Shown piece by piece: positions 9,967 to 19,855 of a stretch of 64,000 nucleotides of DNA. A program made the position numbers and the translations under genes. The stretch's first letter is position 1. Each line of letters begins with the position of its first letter. The DNA is from CAVVST01 sp963750995 (lineage in GTDB: Bacteria > Acidobacteriota > Vicinamibacteria > Vicinamibacterales > UBA2999): positions 1 through 64,000 of the forward strand of contig CAVVST010000002.1 of the NCBI GenBank assembly GCA_963750995.1, read 5' to 3'. The notes beneath the pieces were generated by a model, which worked only from the letters and a program-made list of their open reading frames with translations, was not told the DNA's origin and ran no database searches.

Positions 9967-12593
9967 ACACGCTGGGCGATTGGCCGCGGGTCAAACGAGT
10001 GCTCGAGGGAGCGCTCGCGTGCGAGGGCGCCGATCGGCAGGCGTTCCTCGCCGAGGCGTGCGGGACCGACGCGGCACTGCGGGCGCAGGTCGATAACCTG
10101 CTGGCCGCCAGCGACCGTGTCGGGACATTCCTGGAAACGCCGGCCGCGGTGCTTCTCGATGCAGGACGTGAAGACCTCAGCGGCCGTTCTGTGGACTCCT
10201 ATCAATTGGTGTCGCGATTGGGCGCGGGCGGCATGGGCGAGGTTTACCTCGCCCATGACACGAAGCTCGATCGGCCGGTGGCGCTCAAGGTCCTGTCACC
10301 AAAACTCGCCGCTGACCGCGATCGGCTCCGACGGTTTCATCAGGAAGCGCGGGCCGCCTCGAGTTTGAACCACCCGCACATCGTGGTCGTCCACGATTTC
10401 GGCGAACTGGATGGCCGTCCGTACCTGGTGACCGAGTTCATCGAGGGTGAGACACTGCGCCATCGCCTGCAGCAGGGCCGGCTGCCGATCCGCGACGTCG
10501 TCGACATCGGTCTCCAGATGGCGGGTGCGCTGGCGGCCGCGCATGCCCGCGGCCTCGTCCATCGTGACATCAAGCCTGAGAACGTCATGGTGCGTCGCGA
10601 CGGGTACGTGAAAGTCCTCGACTTCGGGCTCGCAAAGCTCGCCACCGTGACGCAATCGTCCGATCAGGGTGGTGTGGAGTCACACACACAACCGGGGATG
10701 GTGATGGGCACACCGCGCTACATGTCACCGGAGCAGGCGCGCGGCCTCGACCTCGACGCACGCAGCGACGTCTGGAGTCTCGGGGTCGTGCTCTACGAAA
10801 TGGCCACCGGTGGGCTTCCCTTCGCCGAAAACAGCACCGCGACTCTGTTCGATGTCGATCGGACCGTGAATCTCACCGCGAGCGAGCGCGCCGCTCGCGA
10901 TCTTCCGCCCGAACTCCTCAGAGTCATCTGCAAAGCACTCGAAACCGTTCGTGATCGTCGCTATCTGAGCGCTGCCGAACTGTGCGCAGACCTCAAGCAT
11001 GCACAACGCGAGACGGAGTCCGTTCGCTCCGGCGGGGTCATCGGGATCGTGCAACGGGGCCTCGCACAGCGTGCTGCATTGTTCGGGCCCAGAAAGCTGG
11101 TGCTGGCTGCCATGCTGGCGGCGGCGCTGGGAGCACTTGTGAGCGTCCCGTTGATGCGCGGCAACCGGGTGGCAGGCCCTACGGGCGTGCAGATGACCGT
11201 GGCCGTGCTGCCGTTCGACAACGTCAGCGGGGACGGCGGTATCGACTACTTGCGCCTGGCGCTTGCCGACGAAGTGGCCACGGCTCTCAGCTCGACCCCG
11301 TCACTCGCCGTTCGGCCCATGGCGTCGTCGCGAAGATTCGCTGGCGGTGAGGGGAGCCCCCAGGAGGCGGGCCGGCAGTTGCGCGTCGGCCGGATCGTGA
11401 TCGGGCATTTCTCGATGCACCAGTCCGAACTGCGCGTCACGGTGGAAGCCGTCGAAGTCGAGAGCAACCGGCTGCTCTGGCGCGACACCATTGCGGCGGG
11501 GGCCGCTGACTCGATCGCGCTCCGCGATGGGCTCACGTCGCGGATCCGCGACGGGCTGCTGCCTGCGTTGGGCGCGGGGGCACCTACGGCTTCCCATGTT
11601 CGACCCCGCAACCCCGACGCGTATGCCGGCTACCTCAAGAGCCTCGCGATCTCGAGTGACCCCGGGCCGAACCAGGAGGCGATCGCGATGCTCGAGCGCG
11701 CGGGCACGATCGATCCGGACCACGCGGACACGTGGGCCTCGCTCGGGCGGCGCCACTACGACGAGGGGCAGTACGGCGCCGGTGGGAGCGAAGCGTTCCG
11801 CCGATCGGAAGCGGCGCTCCGGCAGGCGCTGGCCCTGGATCCAGGCCATATCTCGGCCGCCGTGAATCTGCTGGTCCTCCAGATCGACGCGGGGCGTCTT
11901 CAGGACGGCTACGACATTGCCCGGAGGCTCGTGGCGCAGCGCCCCGACAGCGGAGAAGGCCACTTCGCGCTGAGCACCGTCCTCCGCTACGGCGGGCTGC
12001 AGGAGGATTCCGCTCGCGCGTGCGACGAGGCCATCTCTCGCGACCCGACCAATCCAGTGTTCCGGACCTGCTCGGCGACGTTCATTCAGCTCGGGCGATA
12101 CGATCGGGCGCTCGACTTCGTCCGCCTGGACTCCGGTTCCGAGTGGTCGCGGCTGGTCACGCGGTGGGTCTACCAGCGGCTGGGCCGTCGCGACGATGCC
12201 CGCGAGCAGCACCGTCAGCAGGCCCCGGGCTACCCCAGCGGGTTGGTGCCCGCGAGCTTCCACGGCTTCATCGCGCGCTGTCTTTCGGGCGCCGCCCCGA
12301 CCGGCGCGGAACGGTTGAGCGATGATGATGTGAGGACGTTCCTCACCCTGCGGGACTCCGAACCGCTCTACTTCTTTGCGGGCGACCTCGCGTACTGCGG
12401 CGACTCGGCGGCGGCACTCCGGCTCCTGCGCGAGTCAATCCCGCGGAACTACTGCGCGTCTTCAGCGATCGAGACCGACCCCACGTTCGCCGCGATTCGC
12501 AACAGCGCCGAATACGGCGAGCTTCTTGACGCGGCCCGGGCGTGCCGCACTCGATTCCGCGACCATGTCAGAACAAAGATGCGCACGCCCTGA
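9963..12593 (+). CDS. Ser/Thr protein kinase with TolB-like and TPR extracytoplasmic region
   Basis: Start ATG 9963, overlapping the sigma stop, gives 876 residues. The kinase domain is complete: glycine loop LGAGGMGEVY near 86-95, ALKVL with the ATP-binding Lys near 108, HRDIKPEN near 199, DFGLAK near 219, and MGTPRYMSPEQARG near 245. One transmembrane segment lies around 378-398 (LVLAAMLAAALGALVSVPL). The outer part begins with VAVLPFDNVSGDGGIDYL, a TolB-like/FlgO domain, and is followed by TPR-like helices to the end. This PknB-type architecture is abundant in Acidobacteria, where such kinases pair with ECF factors. A plausible role is sensing outside the membrane and phosphorylating cytoplasmic partners, including the sigma factor. 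Ligand unknown. Confidence 0.93.
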   Translation: MNTLGDWPRVKRVLEGALACEGADRQAFLAEACGTDAALRAQVDNLLAASDRVGTFLETPAAVLLDAGREDLSGRSVDSYQLVSRLGAGGMGEVYLAHDTKLDRPVALKVLSPKLAADRDRLRRFHQEARAASSLNHPHIVVVHDFGELDGRPYLVTEFIEGETLRHRLQQGRLPIRDVVDIGLQMAGALAAAHARGLVHRDIKPENVMVRRDGYVKVLDFGLAKLATVTQSSDQGGVESHTQPGMVMGTPRYMSPEQARGLDLDARSDVWSLGVVLYEMATGGLPFAENSTATLFDVDRTVNLTASERAARDLPPELLRVICKALETVRDRRYLSAAELCADLKHAQRETESVRSGGVIGIVQRGLAQRAALFGPRKLVLAAMLAAALGALVSVPLMRGNRVAGPTGVQMTVAVLPFDNVSGDGGIDYLRLALADEVATALSSTPSLAVRPMASSRRFAGGEGSPQEAGRQLRVGRIVIGHFSMHQSELRVTVEAVEVESNRLLWRDTIAAGAADSIALRDGLTSRIRDGLLPALGAGAPTASHVRPRNPDAYAGYLKSLAISSDPGPNQEAIAMLERAGTIDPDHADTWASLGRRHYDEGQYGAGGSEAFRRSEAALRQALALDPGHISAAVNLLVLQIDAGRLQDGYDIARRLVAQRPDSGEGHFALSTVLRYGGLQEDSARACDEAISRDPTNPVFRTCSATFIQLGRYDRALDFVRLDSGSEWSRLVTRWVYQRLGRRDDAREQHRQQAPGYPSGLVPASFHGFIARCLSGAAPTGAERLSDDDVRTFLTLRDSEPLYFFAGDLAYCGDSAAALRLLRESIPRNYCASSAIETDPTFAAIRNSAEYGELLDAARACRTRFRDHVRTKMRTP

Positions 12594-12710
12594 AGCGGTG
12601 CGATCGGACCGCAGACGCAATGTTCGGGACGACCAGCATCGTGTAGTGGTCGACTCGTCCGGCCTCGAAGTCAGGCGTAAGGCCGTCTACCCTCGGTCCA
12701 TTCGTCCTAG

Positions 12711-12911
12711 GGTCAACACGAAGAGAGGACACATCGGCGATCAGGTGCTCTTGCAGCAGGTGCTCGTCAACTTGGTGATAAACGCGATGGACGCGATGGC
12801 CGAGACGCCTCCGGCGCGTCGTCGCATCACCATCAGCACCGAAGTCAGGGCGGCCGATGTCGAGGTTTCGGTGCGCGACACTGGAACGGGTGTGCCGGCG
12901 CAGATCTCGCT
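12711..12911 (+). pseudogene. Sensor histidine kinase remnant (ATPase N-box to G1)
   Basis: A short readable stretch shows GDQVLLQQVLVNLVINAMDA, then ETPPARRRITISTE and VSVRDTGTGVPAQI. These are the N-box (Asn in NLVINAMDAM) and G1 box (DTGTG) of a HATPase_c domain. Neither the dimerisation domain before it nor the G2/ATP lid after it can be found, so this is a fragment of about 65 codons. On the opposite strand just after it (12990-12915) a stretch reads IAFAKREGITHVG, which resembles the universal-stress-type part of KdpD. It is too short to call. Confidence 0.6.
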
Positions 12912-13076
12912 GATTGCCCGAAGACCGACGTGCGTGATCCCTTCGCGTTTGGCGAAGGCGATCAACCCGCGGCCGGTCGGTCTGCTTTGACACGCACGAC
13001 GGTCGCGCCGAGGCGCTCTCGGCCATCAGAACCGGAGAGTAGCCGACAGAGATGCTACGGTCGAGGCGATCTGGAG

Positions 13077-14396
13077 TCACTCGACGTTTTGACGTTTTGC
13101 ACGCATTTCATGACTGAGGACGTAAGACGCGACCGTGCTTCCGAGTGCACTGCCCTGGACGCACGCCGTCCGAAAATGCATGCCCCCGAAAACGCGGGCG
13201 TCGGCCATTTCTTCAATGGCAAGGTCGAACCCGACGAAGGATCGGACGGACCCTGGCATCGTTTCAGAAGTCGCGTCGAACGAGACGTCATCGCCGAAGA
13301 TTGCGCTCAGAACTGTGGCGGCGGCACCGACCAGGTTCGAATGGCCTGACGGGTATTCGGGGTGTGCCGACGTCGTGAGAAACGGCGACCATGTCGGGTC
13401 CGGGGCGGTCTCGTCGTTGCCATCGTCGTCTGGGGATCGGATCGCGGTCACAGGCCGCCAGAAAACGTATCGATACTTGGCGTCCCAGGTCGCAATGGAT
13501 GCGTCCGCCAAGGCTACGTGCAAAACGGCAAACAAATGGGCGCTTTCGTGCGACGTCAGGTGACGCACCCGTGCGAGATCCGAGGCCACCCGCGTCCAAT
13601 ACAGCGTACCGTTACCGCTCCAGAACACCGCCAATGCGGAGTCTTCCGGTCCGCGGGGCGAGCCGTTCGCCGCACCCCAAATCTTGGTTTCGTTGAAATC
13701 GGCCGCATACTCCGGACTGTTCAGAGCCGGCGGTGGCACAGGCCGGAACTGGGATGGCCGCGCGAGTACCCACGGAGTCATCGTCGCAAACTGAGGTCCG
13801 CTGCCGGAAGAGTTGGCGGGCGGAGTCGGTCTCCAGAAGCCGAGGGTCGCAGAGCCCATGAACGGCGCCATGGCGGGCGTCAACCCATCGTTCTGGCGTG
13901 CTGACCAGATGATATCGGCTACGTACTGGCCCCAGGAAACTCCTCCCTGCACAGATTCGGAACGCTCGACGCCCATCAATGCTGCGATCGAGGCGTCCCG
14001 GCGCGTGGTCAGCGTCGTCGCCTGTGCTGGATAAAGCTTCAGGAGCATCGCGTAGGCCGCCTGAACCGCGGCGGCGTTCGCCGAAGTGCGCGCGGGTGCG
14101 CGGCGCGTCACTAAATACGGTGCATACCAGCGGTCCACGCCATTGATCGCGTCGAATACGCTGACCGAAACGAGCGCTGCCGAGCGACTCGTCGTCAAAG
14201 AGCTCGGGAGAGGAACGGTAGCCAGCGTCGCGGCGTTGAATATCTGGTGCCACTCGACGACTGGATCGTTCGCAACGACTTGCACCCCGAGCTGCGTGCC
14301 GGACGTCGGTGGGATGGCTGCTATGCGAGGTGCGGCCAGAAAAACGACGACGGCGAAGGCCAGCGCTCCGCCGAGTAACGTGGGACGGATTTCCAT
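13077..14396 (-). CDS. Vanadium-dependent haloperoxidase / PAP2-type exported protein
   Basis: Start ATG 14396 behind AAGGAG gives 439 residues. An N-terminal signal-like hydrophobic stretch (LLGGALAFAVVVFLAAP) precedes the mature chain beginning with WHQIFNAATLA. The vanadate-site motifs appear in the right order: KYRYVFWRPVTAIR (Lys and Arg), HPEYPSGHSN near 345-353 (Ser-Gly-His with the catalytic His), and ARVFGGMHFRTACVQG near 392-407 (Arg and His). The family (bacterial vanadium chloro/bromoperoxidases and acid phosphatases) oxidises halides with peroxide or hydrolyses phosphate esters. Sequence alone does not decide between them. Periplasmic or secreted. It stands alone, convergent with the remnants on its 3' side. 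Confidence 0.88.
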   Translation of the reverse strand: MEIRPTLLGGALAFAVVVFLAAPRIAAIPPTSGTQLGVQVVANDPVVEWHQIFNAATLATVPLPSSLTTSRSAALVSVSVFDAINGVDRWYAPYLVTRRAPARTSANAAAVQAAYAMLLKLYPAQATTLTTRRDASIAALMGVERSESVQGGVSWGQYVADIIWSARQNDGLTPAMAPFMGSATLGFWRPTPPANSSGSGPQFATMTPWVLARPSQFRPVPPPALNSPEYAADFNETKIWGAANGSPRGPEDSALAVFWSGNGTLYWTRVASDLARVRHLTSHESAHLFAVLHVALADASIATWDAKYRYVFWRPVTAIRSPDDDGNDETAPDPTWSPFLTTSAHPEYPSGHSNLVGAAATVLSAIFGDDVSFDATSETMPGSVRSFVGFDLAIEEMADARVFGGMHFRTACVQGSALGSTVASYVLSHEMRAKRQNVE

Positions 14397-14614
14397 GATG
14401 TGGCTCCTTCGGTGTATGGCTGCGCCGTTCCATGGCGCGCGAGAACGATACGGGAACGCCCGACTCGAGACCATGGCCGGCGCCTGATTTCTCAGCCCGG
14501 CGCGGCTGACCGTGTAAACGCTTGACCCGATGCAAGTTGTCACGCGGAATGAGCGTCTATGTAAGGATCAGGGTGTAAGCTACTGGACCTTCGAATCAAC
14601 TTTCAGGGCACGCC

Positions 14615-16654
14615 ATGGCCTCCCTCACGCGGTATCGCTTCGGGGTCTTCGAGTTCGACCCGGAGACCCCTGAATTGCGCAAGTCGGGGCGCCCTGTCAG
14701 GCTGCGGCCGCAGGGACTCAAACTCCTGAAGCTGCTTATCTCCCGACCTCGTGAGGTGATCGCCCGTGAGGAGATTGCCCGGTTCCTCTGGGACGCCGGC
14801 GTTTTCGTCGATTTCGAGCAGGGTGTAAATCACACCATCAAGCAAGTGCGGGCGGCCCTCGGCGACGATGCGGAGTCGCCGAGGTATATCGAAACGCTCC
14901 CCCGGCGCGGCTACCGTTTCATTGCGCCGGTCGAAGCACTGGTCGCATCGAGGGAAGCTCCCTATCGTGCTGACGGGACGGGGCCGCCGGAGCCGCTCGA
15001 ACTGTCCGTGAGAGAGGATCCGGCGAAGCGAACTGCCGAGATCGCGGGTGGACGGCTCGAGCTGGCGGTCAACGCGAGCACATCGCTCTCCCAGTCTGCT
15101 CCGCCGCGTGTCATCGGGCGGATGGAGAGACACCGCACCGCGATCCGTCGTCACATGCGCGGCGCTGTCGATTTTGGGTGCCGGATGGTGGGCGATGTTT
15201 CGGCCGCCCGTTGCGTCCAGCTCCATGGCCTCAGTTGCGGTACTGCCGTTCATCACAATCGGCGGGGGCGGCGAGTATTTTGCCGACGGCCTTACAGAAG
15301 CACTCACGACCGAGATTGGAACGATGCCAGGCTTGCGGGTGATTGCGTCGAACACGGCGTTCTCATACCGTGACAGGCCCACATTGCGAGAGATAGCGCG
15401 AGAGCTGGGCGTCGGGCTCGTCGTCACAGGTTCGGTGCAGCGGCACGATGCGAGCGTAAGGATAAATGCAAGTCTGGTGAACACGAGCGATGGCACGACA
15501 CTCTGGAGCGAGCACTTCAGCAGGCAGGTAACGGACGTACTCACGGTTCAGAACGAGATCTCTGAGAACATTGCCCGCACGCTGTCAAAGACGGTCGGTG
15601 TTGCACCACTGGCGAAGTCATCGCCGGCGACGAGAAATCCCGAAGCGTATGACGCGTACTTGCGTGGTCTTTGGCACTTCAAGGGACGTTCTTCGACCAG
15701 TCCAATCGTGCAGACCAGGGCCACACGTGGCGATCTGCGGTCGCGGAGTTCGAGCGCGCGGTGGCCCTCGATCCCGAGTTCGCGCTGGCCCGGGCGGCAT
15801 TGGCCAGCGCCTACACCCAACTCTTTTTCTACGACTCCACCGACCGCCGCTTTGACGAAAAGGCGTTCCTGGAGATTCAGCGAGCGCTGGCGATTGATCC
15901 CAACCTTCCCGAGGCGTATCTGGCGCGCGCGCAGCTCACATGGACGGCGCGAAACCGGTTTCCCCATGAGGCCGCCATCACAGACCTTCGTCGGGCCGTG
16001 ACGTTGAATGCCAACCTGGCCGACGCCCATCTGGAACTGGAGAAGGTCTACTATCACATTGGGCTGACAGACAAAGTCATAGCTGCCGGCGAGCAGGTTC
16101 AACGGCTCGATCCCTCTCAGGCGTTATCCAGCAATCGAACCTTCCGCGCTCTCATCGATGCAGGCCGCCTGGAGCAGGTGCGAGTGGAGGTGGATCGCAA
16201 AGGGAATCTGGGCCCCTATGCGCGCGGTGATGCGCTGGTTGCCTTGGGACGACTCCAGGAAGCGCTGCAGTTCCTCTCGCGTTCGAAGGCCACGCTGCCC
16301 GGCGACGCCGAATACGACATCGGCGCGCTGGCGCTGCTGGGAGTCGTCTACGCCAGACTCGATCAGCCGAAGCAGGCCGAACGGGTCCTCGCCATGGTTA
16401 TCCCGGCAGCTGAGAATCCGACTGCGCTCTCCCATATACATCATGCGCAGTTTCACATCGGCGCCACTTTCGGACTGCTCGGCAGGAAGGCAGACGCGGT
16501 GCGCTGGCTGACGAAGGCAGCTGACGAGGGCTATCCCTCATATCCTCGGTTCTCGACGGACCAGAGCCTCGCACCTCTGAAAGGCTACCCGGCTTATGAA
16601 GCGCTCCTGGTACGGCTGCGGAACGATCGGAATCGCTGGCAGAAGAGTCTGTAA
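14615..16654 (+). CDS. CadC-type winged-helix regulator with TolB-like and TPR domains, two frameshifts
   Basis: Start ATG 14615. Residues 1-105 form an OmpR/CadC winged helix: YRFGVFEFDPETPELRKSG, VRLRPQGLKLLKLLISRP, VDFEQGVNHTIKQVRAALGD, PRYIETLPRRGYRF. A shift near 15060-15140 is needed to enter a membrane-anchor-like segment (LSILGAGWWAMFRPP) and the TolB-like domain, VAVLPFITIGGGGEYFADG and VVTGSVQRHDASVRINASL. A second shift near 15690 leads to TPR helices (FERAVALDPEFALARAAL and similar) to the stop at 16654. About 680 residues in total, a very common acidobacterial one-component regulator design. The first shift lies in the low-conservation linker. Both may be sequencing errors, but a real pseudogene is not excluded. 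Confidence 0.82.
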
Positions 16655-17011
16655 CCAGCAACCCCGCAACCTGCCAACAGGTGATGGAGACGCGGCTGGA
16701 TCGGCCGCGGCAAAACGAGACGGCTCACGGCACCGAGCACGTACTGAGAACTCCCGAGGATGCTCCGAGTGCCGACTGTCCATCCAGTCAGACGGCGCGG
16801 CGCAATCTGGCGGCAACGCGTGAGTCCGCTAAGTTTCGGCGAAAGGAGAGAACCTCGCCGTCTTCGATTCGTGCGAAGGTACGAGGTTCCAAGCCTGAGG
16901 TATCACGGTCCTATCACAATCGGCGTTCTCACTTAGTTAAGTTAGGGGCGGGTTGAGTGTCGCGGCACCGCTGCCTAATGTGACAACCGTGGCTACTGAT
17001 CACGCTCCGAC
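16655..17011. other. Intergenic gap without recognisable gene
   Basis: About 360 bases between convergent genes. Short open frames exist on both strands but show no motif, start signal or family resemblance. No clear hairpin was seen. Confidence 0.5.
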
Positions 17012-17863
17012 TCACTGTCCGATTCTGGCGATCCGTGAGGGTTCTTCTCCGCCAGTCGAGTCGTGGCCGGTCCGTGATGTCAGGAATGGCACGAGGTCCT
17101 TGGTGAACTGCTCCGGATCCTCCCAGTGGAAGGCATGTCCAAAGCCTTGGTAGGCGATGAACCGGGCTTTTGGCATGACCTCGAGCAAGCGGTCCTGTGC
17201 CGCGCGCAGCGCGTATGTGTCGCGGTCGCCCCACATCAGCAGCACGGGCACTGAGACTTTCGTGAGCTCGCTTGTGAAGTCCGGCGTCTTCAAGAATCCG
17301 TCGAACGCCTCGCGCCAGACGCGTGCCGGGACCTTCAGTGTCTCGGAGACGACTGCGTCGAGGTGGTCGGCGGGCATGGCACGCGCGAGGGTGCTCAACT
17401 GCCATTCTCTTGCGAACGGGGCGGCGATCGGATCGGTCAGTGGTGCGATCGACGATGCCACGAAGTCGGCAAATCCGGGATCATCAAAGGTGGAGAACGC
17501 GCCCATCAATACGAAACGCTCCACCCGGTCAGGGTGGTCGATGACGAACCGTTGCGCCACGCTGGCTCCCATCGAGTGACCCACGATGATCGCGGTGCGC
17601 AGACCCATCGCATCCAAGAACGCGAGGAGATCCGCCGACATGTCCGCGAAGCGGTAGCCGGACGTCGGGCGACTTGAATCGCCGTGGCCTCGCTGCGAGA
17701 GCGCGAAGGCGTGGATGCTCGGCGGCAATAGCGGGAGCACCCGCTCGAACGAACGCCACGAGTCGGTGACCCCGTGCAGGAAGATCACCGGCACGCCGTC
17801 GGCCCTGCCTTGTTCCACGTACTCCATCCGAACACCCGTTGAGAGCGATACGAACTTCTTCAC
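17012..17863 (-). CDS. Alpha/beta hydrolase
   Basis: I take the GTG at 17863 as the start because GGAGG lies five bases before it. An upstream in-frame start at 17887 has no such site. The 283-residue protein has the oxyanion motif VIFLHGVTDSW, LSQRGHGDSSRP, the nucleophile elbow VGHSMGAS (Ser near 104), the acid in MWGDRDTY, and the catalytic His in GFGHAFHWEDP. This is the full alpha/beta hydrolase fold (PF00561/PF12697). No signal peptide, so probably cytoplasmic. Substrate unknown. A second, truncated hydrolase at 21.9-22.5 kb has the same cap-domain layout (LKVPARVWR versus LKLPPRLWR), so the two are likely paralogues. Confidence 0.9.
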   Translation of the reverse strand: MKKFVSLSTGVRMEYVEQGRADGVPVIFLHGVTDSWRSFERVLPLLPPSIHAFALSQRGHGDSSRPTSGYRFADMSADLLAFLDAMGLRTAIIVGHSMGASVAQRFVIDHPDRVERFVLMGAFSTFDDPGFADFVASSIAPLTDPIAAPFAREWQLSTLARAMPADHLDAVVSETLKVPARVWREAFDGFLKTPDFTSELTKVSVPVLLMWGDRDTYALRAAQDRLLEVMPKARFIAYQGFGHAFHWEDPEQFTKDLVPFLTSRTGHDSTGGEEPSRIARIGQ

Positions 17864-18104
17864 TGCTTCCTCCGTTCCTGTTCTCACGTGCTACGAGTCG
17901 ATGGAACCGACCGCGCGCCTATTGTGCGGGCAGCCGCAGAAGAACGTGACGCCCAGGTTGCACGCGCCGCTTACTGCTGTAGTGCGAACCGATCGCAGAG
18001 ACGACGAACGACGAGAACGTTTCTCCGACGCGGATGCAGGCCCCCTTGCCTGTGAGTCAGCGACCGCCGAAGCACCGCGACTGATCTCAGGGGACCTGGC
18101 GGCC

Positions 18105-18527
18105 TCAAAAGAACAAAGGAGGGACGTTGACGGACTCTGGGGTGATGCCGATCTGCGTGAGCAGTCCGAGCGCGTCCGAATTCGCATGCTCCTCGACGAT
18201 CTGGTCGTTACTCGTCCGGACGATCGCGATGCCCGTCATGCGCACACGCTTTCCCGAGGGCGGGATATTGCCAAGGCGGCCCGTGTGGGTCGCCTCTACG
18301 AACCACCGCGCCGCCTCGCGGTTCTCCTCCGCCATGAGGACTTCGATCGTGATCCGCAGGTCCGGGAAGGCAGTGGTAATCGTCTCGAAGTGTTGCTTGT
18401 AACCCGCAATCCCAGAGATGAGCTCCGCCGCGTCGAAACCGCGATAGTCGCGCGCGATGAAGCGCTCGATGCCGCTGACGTCTTTGTTGTTCCAGATTTG
18501 CTCGAAATGCTCGCGGATGATTGACAT
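18105..18527 (-). CDS. SnoaL-like ester cyclase family protein
   Basis: Start ATG 18527 behind GGGAGA, 140 residues. The sequence MSIIREHFEQIWNNKDVSGI, IARDYRGFDAAE, FPDLRITIEVLMAEENREA and RMTGIAIVRTSNDQIVEEH follows the SnoaL-like (PF07366) alpha+beta barrel. Members include polyketide cyclases and many uncharacterised small proteins with an NTF2-like fold. The acidic and His positions of true cyclases cannot be judged by eye, so a specific reaction is not assigned. It is followed by a methyltransferase gene on the same strand, upstream by about 100 bases. Confidence 0.82.
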   Translation of the reverse strand: MSIIREHFEQIWNNKDVSGIERFIARDYRGFDAAELISGIAGYKQHFETITTAFPDLRITIEVLMAEENREAARWFVEATHTGRLGNIPPSGKRVRMTGIAIVRTSNDQIVEEHANSDALGLLTQIGITPESVNVPPLFF

Positions 18528-18623
18528 GACATCTCCCTTCAAACGAAACGAGTGAGCTCGGTGGGATCGGGTGTCCGGCCCGACGAGGCGTCCGGGGCTC
18601 CCACGAGCGGCATCCGGACACGC

Positions 18624-19706
18624 TCACTGAGCGCGTAGCCGATACAGGCGGAAGAACCCGCCATCGACGGGCACGACCTCGACACGCGACAGTCCCGCTG
18701 CCGTTGCAAGGGCCCGCACGGTGTCGGCGCGAATGACCGTGCCGATCGCCGCGGAGGGCTGGTCCGCCATCGCGACCGGGAGGCAATGGACGATGCTCCA
18801 GCCGTACATGAGCCGCTCGAGGTCGTCCGCCGGCGCGTGGAAGTGATCGGCGACCTTCTCGTCCGCGACGAGGACGCTGCCTCCAGGCGCCAACGTTTCT
18901 CGGATCGCGCGGAGCGCCTCGTCAGGTCGTGCCATGTCGTGAAGGGCTTCCAGCACCAGCACGAGATCGAACGGGCCGTCGTCGGCTACCGCGTCGGCGG
19001 CGCGGACGTCGAAGCGCACGGCGACGCCTTGCGCGGCCGCGTTCCGTTGGGCGTCATACACCGACGCCGGGTCGGCGTCGAAGCCGACGATGTCGGCCTG
19101 TGGAAACGCCTGGGCCATGGCGAGCGTGGACCAGCCGGCTCCGCACCCGACGTCGGCCACACGCATGCGCGTCGACGTGAGCTTGCTGTGGAGGTCGGGC
19201 AGCGCGGGAATCCAGCGCGTGATCAAATCCGACAGAAACGCCGGCCGATTGATGCCGGCTTGACCCGCGCGGAACGCCGCACCGAAGTGTGGATACGCGA
19301 CGCCCCCGCCGCTCCGATAGGCGTTGACGACCCGCTCGAGCGCCCCCCCGATACCGGCGACCATCTGCGCCAGCGGGGCAAGGTGCGCAGGATGGTCCTC
19401 GGCGACCAGGACATTGGTGTGTTCGGCCGGGAGCCAGTACCGCCGCGCCTCCGCCGGGGCGGTGGGCGATTCGACGCGCAGGAATCCCGCGACCGCTTGC
19501 TGCTCGAGCCACTCGCGGGCGTAGCGGGGGGCGATGCCGGCGGCGCGGGCTAGCTCAGGCGGCGTGATCCGTCGTCCGGATTTCAGCGCCTCGTAAAGGC
19601 CGAGTTCCTTGCCGAGATAGATGCCGTAGAGCTCGAGTGTGTGAATCGTCGCCTGGAGCAGGCGCGTCGTGAGCGCCTCCTCGGTGGTCTGAACAATCTG
19701 GCACAT
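18624..19706 (-). CDS. SAM-dependent methyltransferase with N-terminal winged helix
   Basis: ATG 19706 behind GGAG, 360 residues. The N-terminal 100 residues form a dimerising winged-helix domain (GLYEALKSGRRITPPELARA, APRYAREWLEQQAVAGFLRV) like that of small-molecule O-methyltransferases and Rv2258c-type proteins. The Rossmann domain has motif I VADVGCGAGWSTLAMAQAFP near 183, IVGFDADPASV, and DLVLVLEALHDMARPDEALR, with LAPGGSVLVADE later. It probably methylates a small molecule. Target unknown. It lies upstream of the SnoaL-like gene on the same strand, which would be compatible with a small biosynthetic or detoxification pair, but no other pathway gene is near. Confidence 0.9.
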   Translation of the reverse strand: MCQIVQTTEEALTTRLLQATIHTLELYGIYLGKELGLYEALKSGRRITPPELARAAGIAPRYAREWLEQQAVAGFLRVESPTAPAEARRYWLPAEHTNVLVAEDHPAHLAPLAQMVAGIGGALERVVNAYRSGGGVAYPHFGAAFRAGQAGINRPAFLSDLITRWIPALPDLHSKLTSTRMRVADVGCGAGWSTLAMAQAFPQADIVGFDADPASVYDAQRNAAAQGVAVRFDVRAADAVADDGPFDLVLVLEALHDMARPDEALRAIRETLAPGGSVLVADEKVADHFHAPADDLERLMYGWSIVHCLPVAMADQPSAAIGTVIRADTVRALATAAGLSRVEVVPVDGGFFRLYRLRAQ

Positions 19707-19855
19707 AGGGTGTCTCCGTAATCACCCCATGGGCGTAAGGCTGGACCTCACGATGGAAGGCGGATCAGGCGGGGCCCGTAAGGGTGGCGCTACGGGCCGT
19801 TCACACGGCCCTCGCCGCGCAAGTGCGTCGGAGGAGACTCGCGAGGAGGCGCCCG

